A stretch of DNA of 43,615 nucleotides from Bacillota bacterium (lineage in GTDB: Bacteria; Bacillota; Clostridia; Christensenellales; Aristaeellaceae): positions 1-43,615 of the forward strand of contig JAEXCG010000124.1 of the NCBI GenBank assembly GCA_023402355.1, read 5' to 3'. Below the pieces are notes generated by a model. It saw nothing but the letters and a program-made list of their open reading frames with translations, was not told the origin of the DNA and made no database searches. The position numbers and the translations under genes were made by a program. Positions 1 through 7,416 of the stretch are shown piece after piece (within the stretch, counting starts at the first letter, position 1; each line of letters begins with the position of its first letter).

Positions 1-1
1 C

Positions 2-385
2 TTCCTCGATATCGAGTCCCGCGCGCTGCGCCTGCTCGCCCTCGTGGAGGACGAGGACATCGCCATGCGCCAGATCGAGCGCATGTGCGAGCTGCGCTGC
101 CTTTGCACAGAGCGCTTAACGATTGACGACGAGGAGCAGATCGTCCGCTTTTTCGTATGCGCCCGCGCGTATGACCGCGCGGAAGACGTGCTCTTCGAAG
201 CGCTCGAGAGCTATCCCTCCCCCGAAAAGCAGCGCGAGCTTTGCGAGTTCGGCCTCAAGCTGTACGACCGCCTCGCCGCGCTTGCGCCCGAGCAGTTGGA
301 TGCCGGCGGGCTCCCGCAAAGCGAGGTCTCGGAGGGGCGCGCGGCCATCGAGCGGATCATTTCAAAAAAGGGTTGGAACGCATGA
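2..385 (+). CDS. DUF6483-like protein, 3' part only
   Basis: This frame is open from the left edge of the window to a TGA at 383-385, so the true start lies upstream. The visible part is about 127 residues, acidic and helical. It carries a C-terminal pattern, LYDRLAALAPEQLDAGGLPQ followed by an EG..AI element, that resembles the end of the small DUF6483 proteins of Firmicutes; this match is from memory and is tentative. No catalytic motif, signal peptide or membrane segment is visible. The stop overlaps the start of the ABC-F gene in an ATGA arrangement, so the two are probably translationally coupled. The function is unknown. A GTG at 44 could act as an internal start, but the conserved-looking frame continues upstream of it. 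Confidence 0.6.
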   Translation, partial: FLDIESRALRLLALVEDEDIAMRQIERMCELRCLCTERLTIDDEEQIVRFFVCARAYDRAEDVLFEALESYPSPEKQRELCEFGLKLYDRLAALAPEQLDAGGLPQSEVSEGRAAIERIISKKGWNA

Positions 386-2301
386 TTATTCTTTCCATAC
401 AGAACCTAGTTAAATCCTTCGGCGTCAACGTCGTGCTGAGGGACGTAAACATGACGCTGCAGCAGGGCGACCGCATGGGCTTTGTGGGCGTCAACGGGAG
501 CGGCAAATCCACGCTCATGAAGATCATCGCCGGGCTCGACGCGCCGGACAGCGGCAGCGTGAACCTGTCGCGCGGCCTGCGCGTGGGATACCTCGCTCAG
601 CAGGGCATGGTCACCTCCGGCAACACCGTCTTCGGCGAGCTCGAACAGGTCTTCGAGCCCGTCTTTCAAATGGAAAAGCGGCTGCGGGCGCTCGAGCACG
701 AGATGGCGGACGCGCACGAGGACGCAGGCGCCTTTGAACGCCTCTCGCGCGAATACGACCGGCTGACCGCCGCCTTTGAGGACGCGAACGGCTACGGCTG
801 GAAGAGCGCCGTCACCGGCGTGCTCACCGGCCTGGGCTTCACCAGCGCCCAATACGACCAGAGCGTCGATTCCCTCAGCGGCGGCGAGCGCACGCGCCTG
901 AGCCTCGCGCGGCTGCTGTTGCAGCGCCCCGACCTGCTGCTGCTGGACGAACCCACGAACCACCTGGACCTGGAGACGACCCAGTGGCTGGAAGCGTACC
1001 TGCAAAGCTACCGGGGCTCCGTGCTCGTCATCTCGCACGACCGCTACTTTCTGGACAAGGTGTGCACCTGCATGGCCGAACTGCTCATGGGTACGGTGGA
1101 GCAGTACGACGGCAACTACACCCGCTACATGCGCACCCGCGAGGAGCGCTTTGAAGCGCGCATGCGCGCCTACGAGCTGCAGCAAAAGGAGATCGAGCGG
1201 CAGGAGGCGATCATCGCGCGCTACCGCATGTTCAACCGGGAAAAGTCCATCCGCGCCGCCGAAAGCCGCGAAAAGGCGCTGGAGCGCATGGACCGCCTCG
1301 AAAAGCCCGTGGACGAGCGCTCCATCCGCTTTTGCTTTCGCGCGCGCAGGCGCACGGGCGAAGACGTGCTCTTTTTGACCGACCTGGCCAAGGGCTTTAA
1401 CGACAAACGACTGTTCGAGCACCTGAACCTTCACCTGCGCGCGGGCGACCGCGTGGCGCTCATCGGCCCCAACGGCGTGGGCAAGTCCACGCTGCTTCGC
1501 CTGCTCGTGGGCGAGGAGAAGCAGGACGAGGGCACGATCCGCTTCGGCTCGAACGTGGATATCGGCTATTACGACCAGCATCAGGCGTCGCTGCACGAGG
1601 AAAAGACCGTGCTGGACGAGGTCTGGGATCGCTTTCCCCGCATGGAGCAGTCCGACGTCCGGGGCGCGCTGGGGCTCTTCCTCTTCTCGGGAGACGACGT
1701 CTTTCAGCCCATCCGCACGCTATCCGGCGGGGAAAAGGGCCGCGTCGCCCTGACCGCCCTGATGCTGCGCGAGGACAATCTGCTGCTGCTGGACGAACCG
1801 ACGAACCACCTGGACATGGATTCGCGCGAGGTGCTCGAAAACGCGCTGGCGGACTTTCCGGGCACCATCCTGACCGTGTCGCACGACCGATACTTCATCA
1901 ACCGCATCGCGGACCGCGTCGTGGAGATGCAGCCGGACGGCGTGACGGAATATCTGGGCAACTACGACGACTACGTCGAAAAGAAGAACCGGCCCCTGGC
2001 GCCCGTCGAAGCGAACGGCGGCAAGACGCGCACGGAGCTGGACAAGGAAAAGAAGCGCGACCGGCAGAGCAAGCTGCTTCTCAAGCAGCTTCGCCAGCGC
2101 GCGCAGGAGGCGGAGGCCGCCATCGCCCGCCAGGAAGCCGAGATCGCCGCGCTGGAGGAAAAGATGAGCGACCCCGCGCTCTACGCCGACCCGGAGCTCG
2201 CCGCCGAGACGACGCGCGCCTATCAGCAGGCGCAGCAGGCGCTTCCCGGCCTGTACGACGCCTGGGAGGCGGCCGAGCAGGCCGTCAGCGAAGCGGAATA
2301 G
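382..2301 (+). CDS. ABC-F family ribosome-associated ATPase
   Basis: This is a 639-residue protein with two ABC ATPase domains and no membrane segment, the hallmark of ABC-F translation factors that act at the ribosomal E site. Domain 1 has Walker A GVNGSGKST near residue 36, signature LSGGERTRLS near 164 and LLLLDEPTNHLD near 182. The charged helical linker at roughly 250-330 includes REKSIRAAESREKALERM. Domain 2 has GPNGVGKST near 362, LSGGEKGRVAL near 446 and a second DEPTNHLD near 470. A C-terminal coiled coil begins near residue 550. Length and linker resemble the YdiF/YkpA type more than EttA; whether it confers antibiotic protection cannot be told from sequence. The ATG at 382 is chosen because it overlaps the upstream stop and gives the canonical ABC start; a longer in-frame extension would only duplicate the upstream gene. 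Confidence 0.93.
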   Translation: MIILSIQNLVKSFGVNVVLRDVNMTLQQGDRMGFVGVNGSGKSTLMKIIAGLDAPDSGSVNLSRGLRVGYLAQQGMVTSGNTVFGELEQVFEPVFQMEKRLRALEHEMADAHEDAGAFERLSREYDRLTAAFEDANGYGWKSAVTGVLTGLGFTSAQYDQSVDSLSGGERTRLSLARLLLQRPDLLLLDEPTNHLDLETTQWLEAYLQSYRGSVLVISHDRYFLDKVCTCMAELLMGTVEQYDGNYTRYMRTREERFEARMRAYELQQKEIERQEAIIARYRMFNREKSIRAAESREKALERMDRLEKPVDERSIRFCFRARRRTGEDVLFLTDLAKGFNDKRLFEHLNLHLRAGDRVALIGPNGVGKSTLLRLLVGEEKQDEGTIRFGSNVDIGYYDQHQASLHEEKTVLDEVWDRFPRMEQSDVRGALGLFLFSGDDVFQPIRTLSGGEKGRVALTALMLREDNLLLLDEPTNHLDMDSREVLENALADFPGTILTVSHDRYFINRIADRVVEMQPDGVTEYLGNYDDYVEKKNRPLAPVEANGGKTRTELDKEKKRDRQSKLLLKQLRQRAQEAEAAIARQEAEIAALEEKMSDPALYADPELAAETTRAYQQAQQALPGLYDAWEAAEQAVSEAE

Positions 2302-2331
2302 ACGAATTCCATATAAGGAAGGGGGATCTTC

Positions 2332-3654
2332 ATGTCCAGCTACGAAGTCCGCAGGACGCCGGGCGACACGGCGTGGTTTCGCCGCGCGCGCTTCGGCATG
2401 TTCATCCATTGGGGCCTCTACGCGCTGCCCGCGCGCCACGAATGGGTGAAGACGAACGAGCGCATCCCCGAGGCGGATTACGACCGCTATTTCCGTCATT
2501 TCGACCCTGACCTGTACGACCCGCGCGAATGGGCCCGGCAGGCGAAGGCCGCGGGCATGCGCTATGCGGTGCTGACGGCCAAGCATCACGAGGGCTTCTG
2601 CCTGTGGGATACGCAGTACACCGACTATAAGTGCACGAACACGCCGGCCGGACGCGACCTCCTGCGCGAGTACGTCGAGGCCTTCCGCGCGGAGGGGCTG
2701 CGCGTCGGCTTCTACTACTCGCTGATCGACTGGCATCATCCCGACTTCCCTATCGACATGCTGCATCCCCGCCGCGACGACCCGGACGCAAAGAAGCTGA
2801 ACGAGGGCCGCGACATGCGCCGCTACGCGCAGTACATGCGCGATCAGGTGCGGGAGCTTTTGACGAACTACGGCAAGATCGACATCCTCTGGTTCGACTT
2901 TTCCTACGGCGAACGCCGTGGAGAGGGAAAGGACGCCTGGATGCGCGGCAAGGGCGCCGCGGATTGGGAGGCCGACGCGCTCATCTCCCTCGCTCGCAGC
3001 CTGCAGCCGGGTATCCTCATCGACAACCGCGCCGACGTCGAGCAGGATCTGTGGACGCCGGAGCAGTACCAGCCGCTGGAATGGCTCCGCCACCCCGAGA
3101 CGGGCGAATACGTCACCTGGGAGGCCTGTCAGACCTTCTCCGGCTCGTGGGGCTACCACCGCGACGAAACCTCCTGGAAGTCGCCCGAAATGCTCATTCG
3201 CATGCTCGTAAACACCGTAGCGCTGGGCGGCAACCTGCTCATGAACGTCGGTCCGACCGCGCGCGGCTACTTCGACCGCCGCGCCGAGGCCGCGCTCAGG
3301 GTTTATGGGGACTGGATGCGCTATAACGCCCGGAGCATCTACGGATGTACGATGGCCGAACCGGAGCTCTTAGGCTGCCTGACCGCGGACTGCCGCTTCA
3401 CCCAGAGCGAGGACGGCAGGCGCCTCTACCTGCACCTCTTCGCCTACCCCTATGCGCACGTGCAGCTTCCGGGGCTCGCGGGAAAGGTCGAATACGCGCA
3501 GTTCCTGCACGACGGCAGTGAGCTTCGCTTTACCGAAGGACACGTAGAGCACTTCAGCGTCGGCGCGGCGCGGCAGGAAGGCCTGCTGGTCATCGAGCTG
3601 CCCCCCGTCAAGCCGGACGTGCTCGTGCCCGTGATCGAGCTCTTCCTGAAATAG
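2332..3654 (+). CDS. GH29 family alpha-L-fucosidase
   Basis: This 440-residue cytoplasmic glycoside hydrolase has no signal peptide. The N-terminal RFGMFIHWGLYALPARHEW segment, AKHHEGFCLWDT near residue 83, FYYSLIDWHHPD near 128 and ILWFDFSYG near 187 are typical of the GH29 TIM barrel; the Asp of WFDF is the expected catalytic nucleophile. Family members hydrolyse alpha-L-fucosides, for example from host glycans or milk sugars. The C-terminal 100 residues look like a short beta-sandwich. The start is preceded by AAGGAAGGGGG at good spacing. It lies 30 bp behind the ABC-F gene and could be co-transcribed. The lack of a signal peptide implies that imported fucosyl-oligosaccharides are cleaved inside the cell. 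The acid/base residue was not assigned. Confidence 0.9.
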   Translation: MSSYEVRRTPGDTAWFRRARFGMFIHWGLYALPARHEWVKTNERIPEADYDRYFRHFDPDLYDPREWARQAKAAGMRYAVLTAKHHEGFCLWDTQYTDYKCTNTPAGRDLLREYVEAFRAEGLRVGFYYSLIDWHHPDFPIDMLHPRRDDPDAKKLNEGRDMRRYAQYMRDQVRELLTNYGKIDILWFDFSYGERRGEGKDAWMRGKGAADWEADALISLARSLQPGILIDNRADVEQDLWTPEQYQPLEWLRHPETGEYVTWEACQTFSGSWGYHRDETSWKSPEMLIRMLVNTVALGGNLLMNVGPTARGYFDRRAEAALRVYGDWMRYNARSIYGCTMAEPELLGCLTADCRFTQSEDGRRLYLHLFAYPYAHVQLPGLAGKVEYAQFLHDGSELRFTEGHVEHFSVGAARQEGLLVIELPPVKPDVLVPVIELFLK

Positions 3655-3661
3655 TCCAGCA

Positions 3662-3688
3662 GGCGCCGGCGGCCTTGTCCCCGGCGCC
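3662..3688 (+). terminator. stem-loop after fucosidase gene
   Basis: A perfect 8-bp inverted repeat (GGCGCCGG at 3662-3669, CCGGCGCC at 3681-3688) lies 8 bp behind the fucosidase stop. No clear T-run follows, so it may be a weak terminator or an RNA-stabilising hairpin. Confidence 0.4.
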
Positions 3689-3730
3689 GCTTACGTCCCC
3701 GAATCTCCGCTTGAAAGGTTCGTTGTATTC

Positions 3731-5656
3731 ATGAATCAGCCTGCTCTTTTCGATACCCAACCGCTTCCCAAGGGACGCACTGCGCGTTCGCGCTCGGCCT
3801 TTGTGCTCGCCCTGATCGTATCGGCCGCGCTCGTCGTCTTCTGCGTGCACGTCTTCGACCTGATGACGACCGTGCGGACGGATGAAGTTTTTCATCTGTC
3901 CGATCTGGCGGATTGGCGTGTTTACGTGGTCGAGGACGGGGAAAAGCGCCCGCTTAAAGATGCGGGAAACGGGCTGTACGAGGGGCTCGCCTACGAAGGA
4001 CAGGTCTTCTATCTCGAACGGGAGCTGGACGAGCGCCTGTCCCCCTCCGTTCTGCAAATCTTTCTGGGCGATTACCACGCCAGCGTCTTTCTGGACGGCA
4101 CGCTGTTTTATACGAACGCGCCCGGTTCCGGGGATACCATCGGCGGGATCGATTATCCGGACACGTTTTTCAGCGAGTTTGTCTCGACCTATGTGACGCT
4201 GCCTGCGGGCAGCGCCGGGAGGACGCTGACCATCGCCCAGCGAAACCTGGATCATCAGCTCGCCTGTCCCTTTGATTTGACCTTTTATACCGGCGCTTCC
4301 CTTCGCGCAAGCCATGCCGCGCCCGCCGCCCGCTCGGTGCTGCCGATGTTTCTGCTCGGCCTGCTGACGCTTGCCATGCTCGCGCTGTTTCTCCTTTCCC
4401 TCTACAGGGGAAAAGCGGATGCCGGGCTGCTCGCCCTTTCGCTGTTCGCCCTGTGCTGGCTGCTTAACGAATGTGCCTGCTCCGCCCTCTTTCTCGACCG
4501 CTTCGGGGGCATACACAATCTCCTGCAGCAGGCCTTTGAATACCTGAGCGACGCCTTCATGCTGCTCTTTCTGCTTTCCCGCATGCGGCGCTTCCGTCTT
4601 GTCTTTCTCCCGTTTGTGCTGTTGTACTTGCTTTCCATCCCCCTCAGCCTGCTCGTGCAGGCCGGGTATCTCATTCCCTATGGGGATTTCTACGTCTTCA
4701 TCATGTTTCTCCCCCACACGACGGAGTTTCTCGCGGTTGCCGCCGTCTGCGCGCTGGTCTATCCGGAAACGCGCGCTCAAAACGGATTTTATCGCACCTA
4801 TGGACGGGCACTCCTCGTCGCCGTGATCGCCTATGCGTGCCTCTTCGTCGCGTCCTGGGCCGCCGACGTCCCCTATTTTCATGAAATCAGTCAAAAACTC
4901 GTCTCCAGCATCGCCGATCTGCACTTTATCTACCCGCTCTACCTGTTCCGCATCTTTTCGATCTGCGCCTGCGTCGCCATCACATTGCACCAAATCGTTA
5001 CCCAACTCGTCGAGCACGAGGCGCAGGCGCGCACCGCTTCCCTGCGCGCGCAGCTCTCGCAAAGCAACCTGGACAACCTGACGCGCTCCATGCGGCAGAC
5101 GGTGGCGCTTCGCCGTAAGCTGCAGCATCACATCGCGTCGCTTACCTCGCTGCTGGCCGAAGGCGACGCGGCGCAGGCTGCGGCTTATACGCGCGCGCTG
5201 GGCGACGAAATCGACGTTCTACCCGTCTATCAGACGGGAAACGCCCTCGTCGACCTGGTGCTCGGGGACAGGCTCGGCGCGTCCGACGCCTCGGGCATCC
5301 GCGTGGAGGTCAAGGAAGCGTCCGCGCCCCAAACCCTCCCGATCCGGGATTCGGACCTGTGCCTGATCCTGCTCAATCTGCTCGACAATGCGCTCGCCGC
5401 CCTTCGGGCGTGCGAGCAGCCGGAGCGCATGCTCGTGCTGCGCCTCTGGACGCAGGAGGGCAGCTTTCACTTCGCATGCGAGAACTCCGCCGACTCTCCC
5501 GCGCTTCCGAACGCCGCCTCGCGCAGGCATCCGGATGGAAGGGAAAGCGGGCTGGCGATCGTCGAGCGCACGATTTTGCAATGCGGCGGGAAGCTCGACC
5601 TGAAGGTGCGGGAGGCCTCCGTCCGCGCCGAAGTGATCCTGCCGCTCCGTTCCTGA
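3731..5656 (+). CDS. 7TMR-DISM-like GHKL histidine kinase homologue, degenerate motifs
   Basis: This is a 641-residue membrane protein. It has a first membrane segment near residues 22-42, an extracellular beta-rich region to about 190 (with LQIFLGDYHASVFLDGTLFY, a jelly-roll-like element), about seven membrane helices between 195 and 425, a coiled coil at about 430-455 and a C-terminal GHKL ATPase-like domain. The order matches 7TMR-DISM sensor kinases. The N box, LLNLLDNALAAL, is intact. The usual phospho-acceptor motif RHDxRHH reads RRKLQHH at residues 461-467, and the usual GHGxGL reads GRESGL at 603-608. The acceptor His and one ATP-lid Gly are therefore changed, so it may signal without classical autophosphorylation. 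No response regulator is adjacent. The start follows a GAAAGG element. Confidence 0.8.
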   Translation: MNQPALFDTQPLPKGRTARSRSAFVLALIVSAALVVFCVHVFDLMTTVRTDEVFHLSDLADWRVYVVEDGEKRPLKDAGNGLYEGLAYEGQVFYLERELDERLSPSVLQIFLGDYHASVFLDGTLFYTNAPGSGDTIGGIDYPDTFFSEFVSTYVTLPAGSAGRTLTIAQRNLDHQLACPFDLTFYTGASLRASHAAPAARSVLPMFLLGLLTLAMLALFLLSLYRGKADAGLLALSLFALCWLLNECACSALFLDRFGGIHNLLQQAFEYLSDAFMLLFLLSRMRRFRLVFLPFVLLYLLSIPLSLLVQAGYLIPYGDFYVFIMFLPHTTEFLAVAAVCALVYPETRAQNGFYRTYGRALLVAVIAYACLFVASWAADVPYFHEISQKLVSSIADLHFIYPLYLFRIFSICACVAITLHQIVTQLVEHEAQARTASLRAQLSQSNLDNLTRSMRQTVALRRKLQHHIASLTSLLAEGDAAQAAAYTRALGDEIDVLPVYQTGNALVDLVLGDRLGASDASGIRVEVKEASAPQTLPIRDSDLCLILLNLLDNALAALRACEQPERMLVLRLWTQEGSFHFACENSADSPALPNAASRRHPDGRESGLAIVERTILQCGGKLDLKVREASVRAEVILPLRS

Positions 5657-5682
5657 CGTCCCCTGCGGTATCCCCGCCCGCA

Positions 5683-5713
5683 CCCCGCGCATAGAATACT
5701 GCGCGGGGTTTTT
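5683..5713 (+). terminator. rho-independent terminator after GHKL gene
   Basis: CCCCGCGC (5683-5690) pairs with GCGCGGGG (5701-5708) around a 10-nt loop and is followed by TTTTTC. It lies 27 bp behind the stop of the GHKL gene. Confidence 0.85.
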
Positions 5714-5764
5714 CTATGCGAAGCGCACCCCGTACAAATCATTTCCTCAAAGGAGGTACCCCGG

Positions 5765-6793
5765 ATGGCATTGACGATGAAGTTGTTTCCCGGCGGCAAC
5801 ACGAGCCAGGGCTTTTACTCCTGCTTCTCCGGCGTCATGGAAGGAAAGACGCGGATCTTTATGCTCAAGGGCGGCCCGGGCGTGGGCAAAAGCAGCATGA
5901 TGAAGCGCGTGTCGCGCGCGCTGGACGACGCCGGAATCGACTATGAGCTCTTCCCCTGCTCCAGCGATCCCGGCAGCCTGGACGCCGTCTGCGTGCCGGC
6001 GCTCGGCATTACGATGATGGACGCGACGGCGCCGCACCATTACGACCCCGCCGTGCCTGGCGCGCGCGACACGCTGGTAAACCTGGGCGACGATCTGGAT
6101 GAGGCTCGCCTGCAAAGGGATAAAGCGCGCATCTCGGCCCTGTTTTCGGGCGTGAGCGAGCGCTTCCGCCGCGCCTATTGCTACCTGAACGCCGCCGCAC
6201 AGGTCCGCCGCGCCGTAGAGCCGGCACAGCCCGATACCCTTGAGGCCGCCCGAATGGCGCACGAAATCGCGGGGCGCTATCTATCCGACGAGCACGGCGC
6301 CGGGCGCAGGCGCGACCTGTTCGGCGCGGCCTACACGCCGCTGGGTTACGTCAGCTTTTTGGAGGAGCTTCCGAGGTCGCGGAGCGTCCGCCTCATTTCG
6401 TCCTTCGGTCATACGGCCAGCCCGCTGCTCGAACGGCTGCTGGAAGAAGCGATGCTGCGCGGATACGACACGGTCGCCCTGCGCGATCCGTTGCAGCCCG
6501 AATACCTCGCGCACCTGTACGTCCCCTCCGCAGGTCTCCTCTTCACGACCGGCGAGGCGGACGACGATGCCGAGAAGGTCGACGCAGAGGCGCTATACGG
6601 AAAAGGCGCCTCCGTCAATCAGGACGACGCGGAAACCTTCTCCGCGCTCATCGCGCAGGCCACCGGCGAGCTCAAGGCGGCGATGGCGCTGCACGACGAA
6701 CTGGAATCTTTCTACATCGCCGCCATGGACTTTTCGCGCTGGCAAAAGACGCTGGATGCCCTGCTGGAAGAGATCTTTTCGGCGGCTCGCTGA
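5765..6793 (+). CDS. PRK06851-like duplicated P-loop ATPase, second P-loop decayed
   Basis: This is a 342-residue cytoplasmic protein. The first half has FPGGNTSQGFYSC and the Walker A GGPGVGKSS (residues 36-44), followed by CSSDPGSLDAVCVPALGITM and a TAPHHYDP segment. These are hallmarks of the PRK06851 family, which typically holds two tandem P-loop halves. In the second half the equivalent position (about residues 210-220) reads LISSFGHTASP and has no GKS/T, although the downstream RGYDTVALRDPLQPEYLAHL and the terminal LHDELESFYIAAMDFS remain. The second site should not bind nucleotide in the normal way. At 342 residues it is slightly shorter than family members I recall, which are near 360. 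The biological role of the family is not established. AAAGGAGG sits upstream of the ATG. The gene is monocistronic, between a terminator and the TIR element. Confidence 0.78.
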   Translation: MALTMKLFPGGNTSQGFYSCFSGVMEGKTRIFMLKGGPGVGKSSMMKRVSRALDDAGIDYELFPCSSDPGSLDAVCVPALGITMMDATAPHHYDPAVPGARDTLVNLGDDLDEARLQRDKARISALFSGVSERFRRAYCYLNAAAQVRRAVEPAQPDTLEAARMAHEIAGRYLSDEHGAGRRRDLFGAAYTPLGYVSFLEELPRSRSVRLISSFGHTASPLLERLLEEAMLRGYDTVALRDPLQPEYLAHLYVPSAGLLFTTGEADDDAEKVDAEALYGKGASVNQDDAETFSALIAQATGELKAAMALHDELESFYIAAMDFSRWQKTLDALLEEIFSAAR

Positions 6794-6841
6794 AAAGACA
6801 TGACCCCTCCGATCCCGCGCCATGGACCGGCGCACGTTCTG

Positions 6842-7152
6842 ACCGCCGAGGGCTTTTCCCCGGCGGTCAGCGTGTCGACAAAGTGGCATAGGCCACTTTG
6901 TCGAGATTACGGGTGTTTTTTTCGCTCCGCAAAACTGCGTTTTGCTACGGAAAAAGCCCCGACTACGAAGGGAGCGAAGCGACTAGGCGTGAGGACAACG
7001 CGAAGCGCTCCGCAGGGCCGTACCCAGCGCATAGCGCTGGGCGCAGCGGGCAAGGCCGGGCGATACGATTGCAGTCTTGCAGACGGCTTATGGTTTCTCC
7101 GCCTTCGATGGGTTTGTCAACAATCTGACCGCCGGGGCTTTCCCTCGGCGGT
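6842..7152. repeat. MITE-like non-coding element with terminal inverted repeats
   Basis: The 623 bp between 6794 and 7416 hold no credible gene. Within them, the left end 6842-6884 matches the reverse complement of the right end 7111-7152 at 33 of about 42 positions. Shared blocks are ACCGCCGAGGG, CCCCGGCGGTCAG, TGT and GACAAA. Each end is also a hairpin in itself, but the outer-to-inner GACAAA match is not explained by that. The interior holds further stems (6875-6904 and 7023-7041). No target-site duplication is obvious. It may be a dispersed intergenic repeat or a folded RNA; copy number cannot be judged from a single window. The remainder, 7159-7264, shows nothing recognisable. Confidence 0.6.
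6875..6904. repeat. 13-bp perfect hairpin inside the TIR element
   Basis: TCGACAAAGTGGC (6875-6887) and GCCACTTTGTCGA (6892-6904) are perfectly complementary around a 4-nt loop. No T-run follows directly, although TTTTTTT occurs about 12 bp further on. A second perfect stem, CCCAGCGC/GCGCTGGG, is at 7023-7041. Confidence 0.85.
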
Positions 7153-7158
7153 ATTTTT
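7128..7158 (+). terminator. terminator-like hairpin at right end of TIR element
   Basis: ACCGCCG (7128-7134) pairs with CGGCGGT (7146-7152) and is followed by ATTTTT. It could end transcripts coming from the P-loop gene or from the element itself before the dnaK-like promoter. Confidence 0.65.
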
Positions 7159-7264
7159 GTCCTTCTCCTCATTCGTCGGCGAGCGGCGCGGAGCGTTTCG
7201 TATTGACCCTCATCGGTTTCCCCCGCCTGTTTTCGCGTTTTTCCTTTTTCTTTTGTACGGTTCA

Positions 7265-7273
7265 TGGTATAAT
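7265..7273 (+). promoter_or_regulatory. extended -10 promoter of the dnaK-like operon
   Basis: TGGTATAAT is an extended -10 element with TATAAT at 7268-7273. The -35 region at 17-bp spacing (7245-7250, TTTTTC) is poor. The leader of about 140 nt before the start codon shows no CIRCE inverted repeat, so HrcA control is not evident. Confidence 0.65.
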
Positions 7274-7416
7274 ACCGCGTATTGGTTTCCCTTGCGGGCG
7301 CATTCGAGTAAAAATATGAAGAAATGCCTTTCTACGTTAACACTCCGTTCATCTTTTTGCGCTATGCTGTCCTGCACGGAATCAAAGGCGCAACCGGCGC
7401 AGGAGGAAATACTTTT

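Noticed and set aside
1720..3159. Long open frame on the minus strand (about 480 codons) over the ABC-F and fucosidase genes
   Set aside because: It is antisense to two well-supported genes, has Arg/Ala/Val-rich low-complexity composition and no motifs; such frames are usual in GC-rich coding DNA.
3608..5131. Long minus-strand open frame opposite the GHKL gene
   Set aside because: Composition is biased (Gln/Lys/Glu/Arg), there is no ribosome binding site or family motif, and it is a shadow of the real + gene.
7324..7416. Longer dnaK-like start at 7324
   Set aside because: It adds 31 residues before the canonical Hsp70 N-terminus; the AGGAGG at 7401 points to 7417.
7274..7416. CIRCE or other heat-shock operator in the dnaK-like leader
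   Set aside because: No TTAGCACTC/GAGTGCTAA-type repeat could be found.
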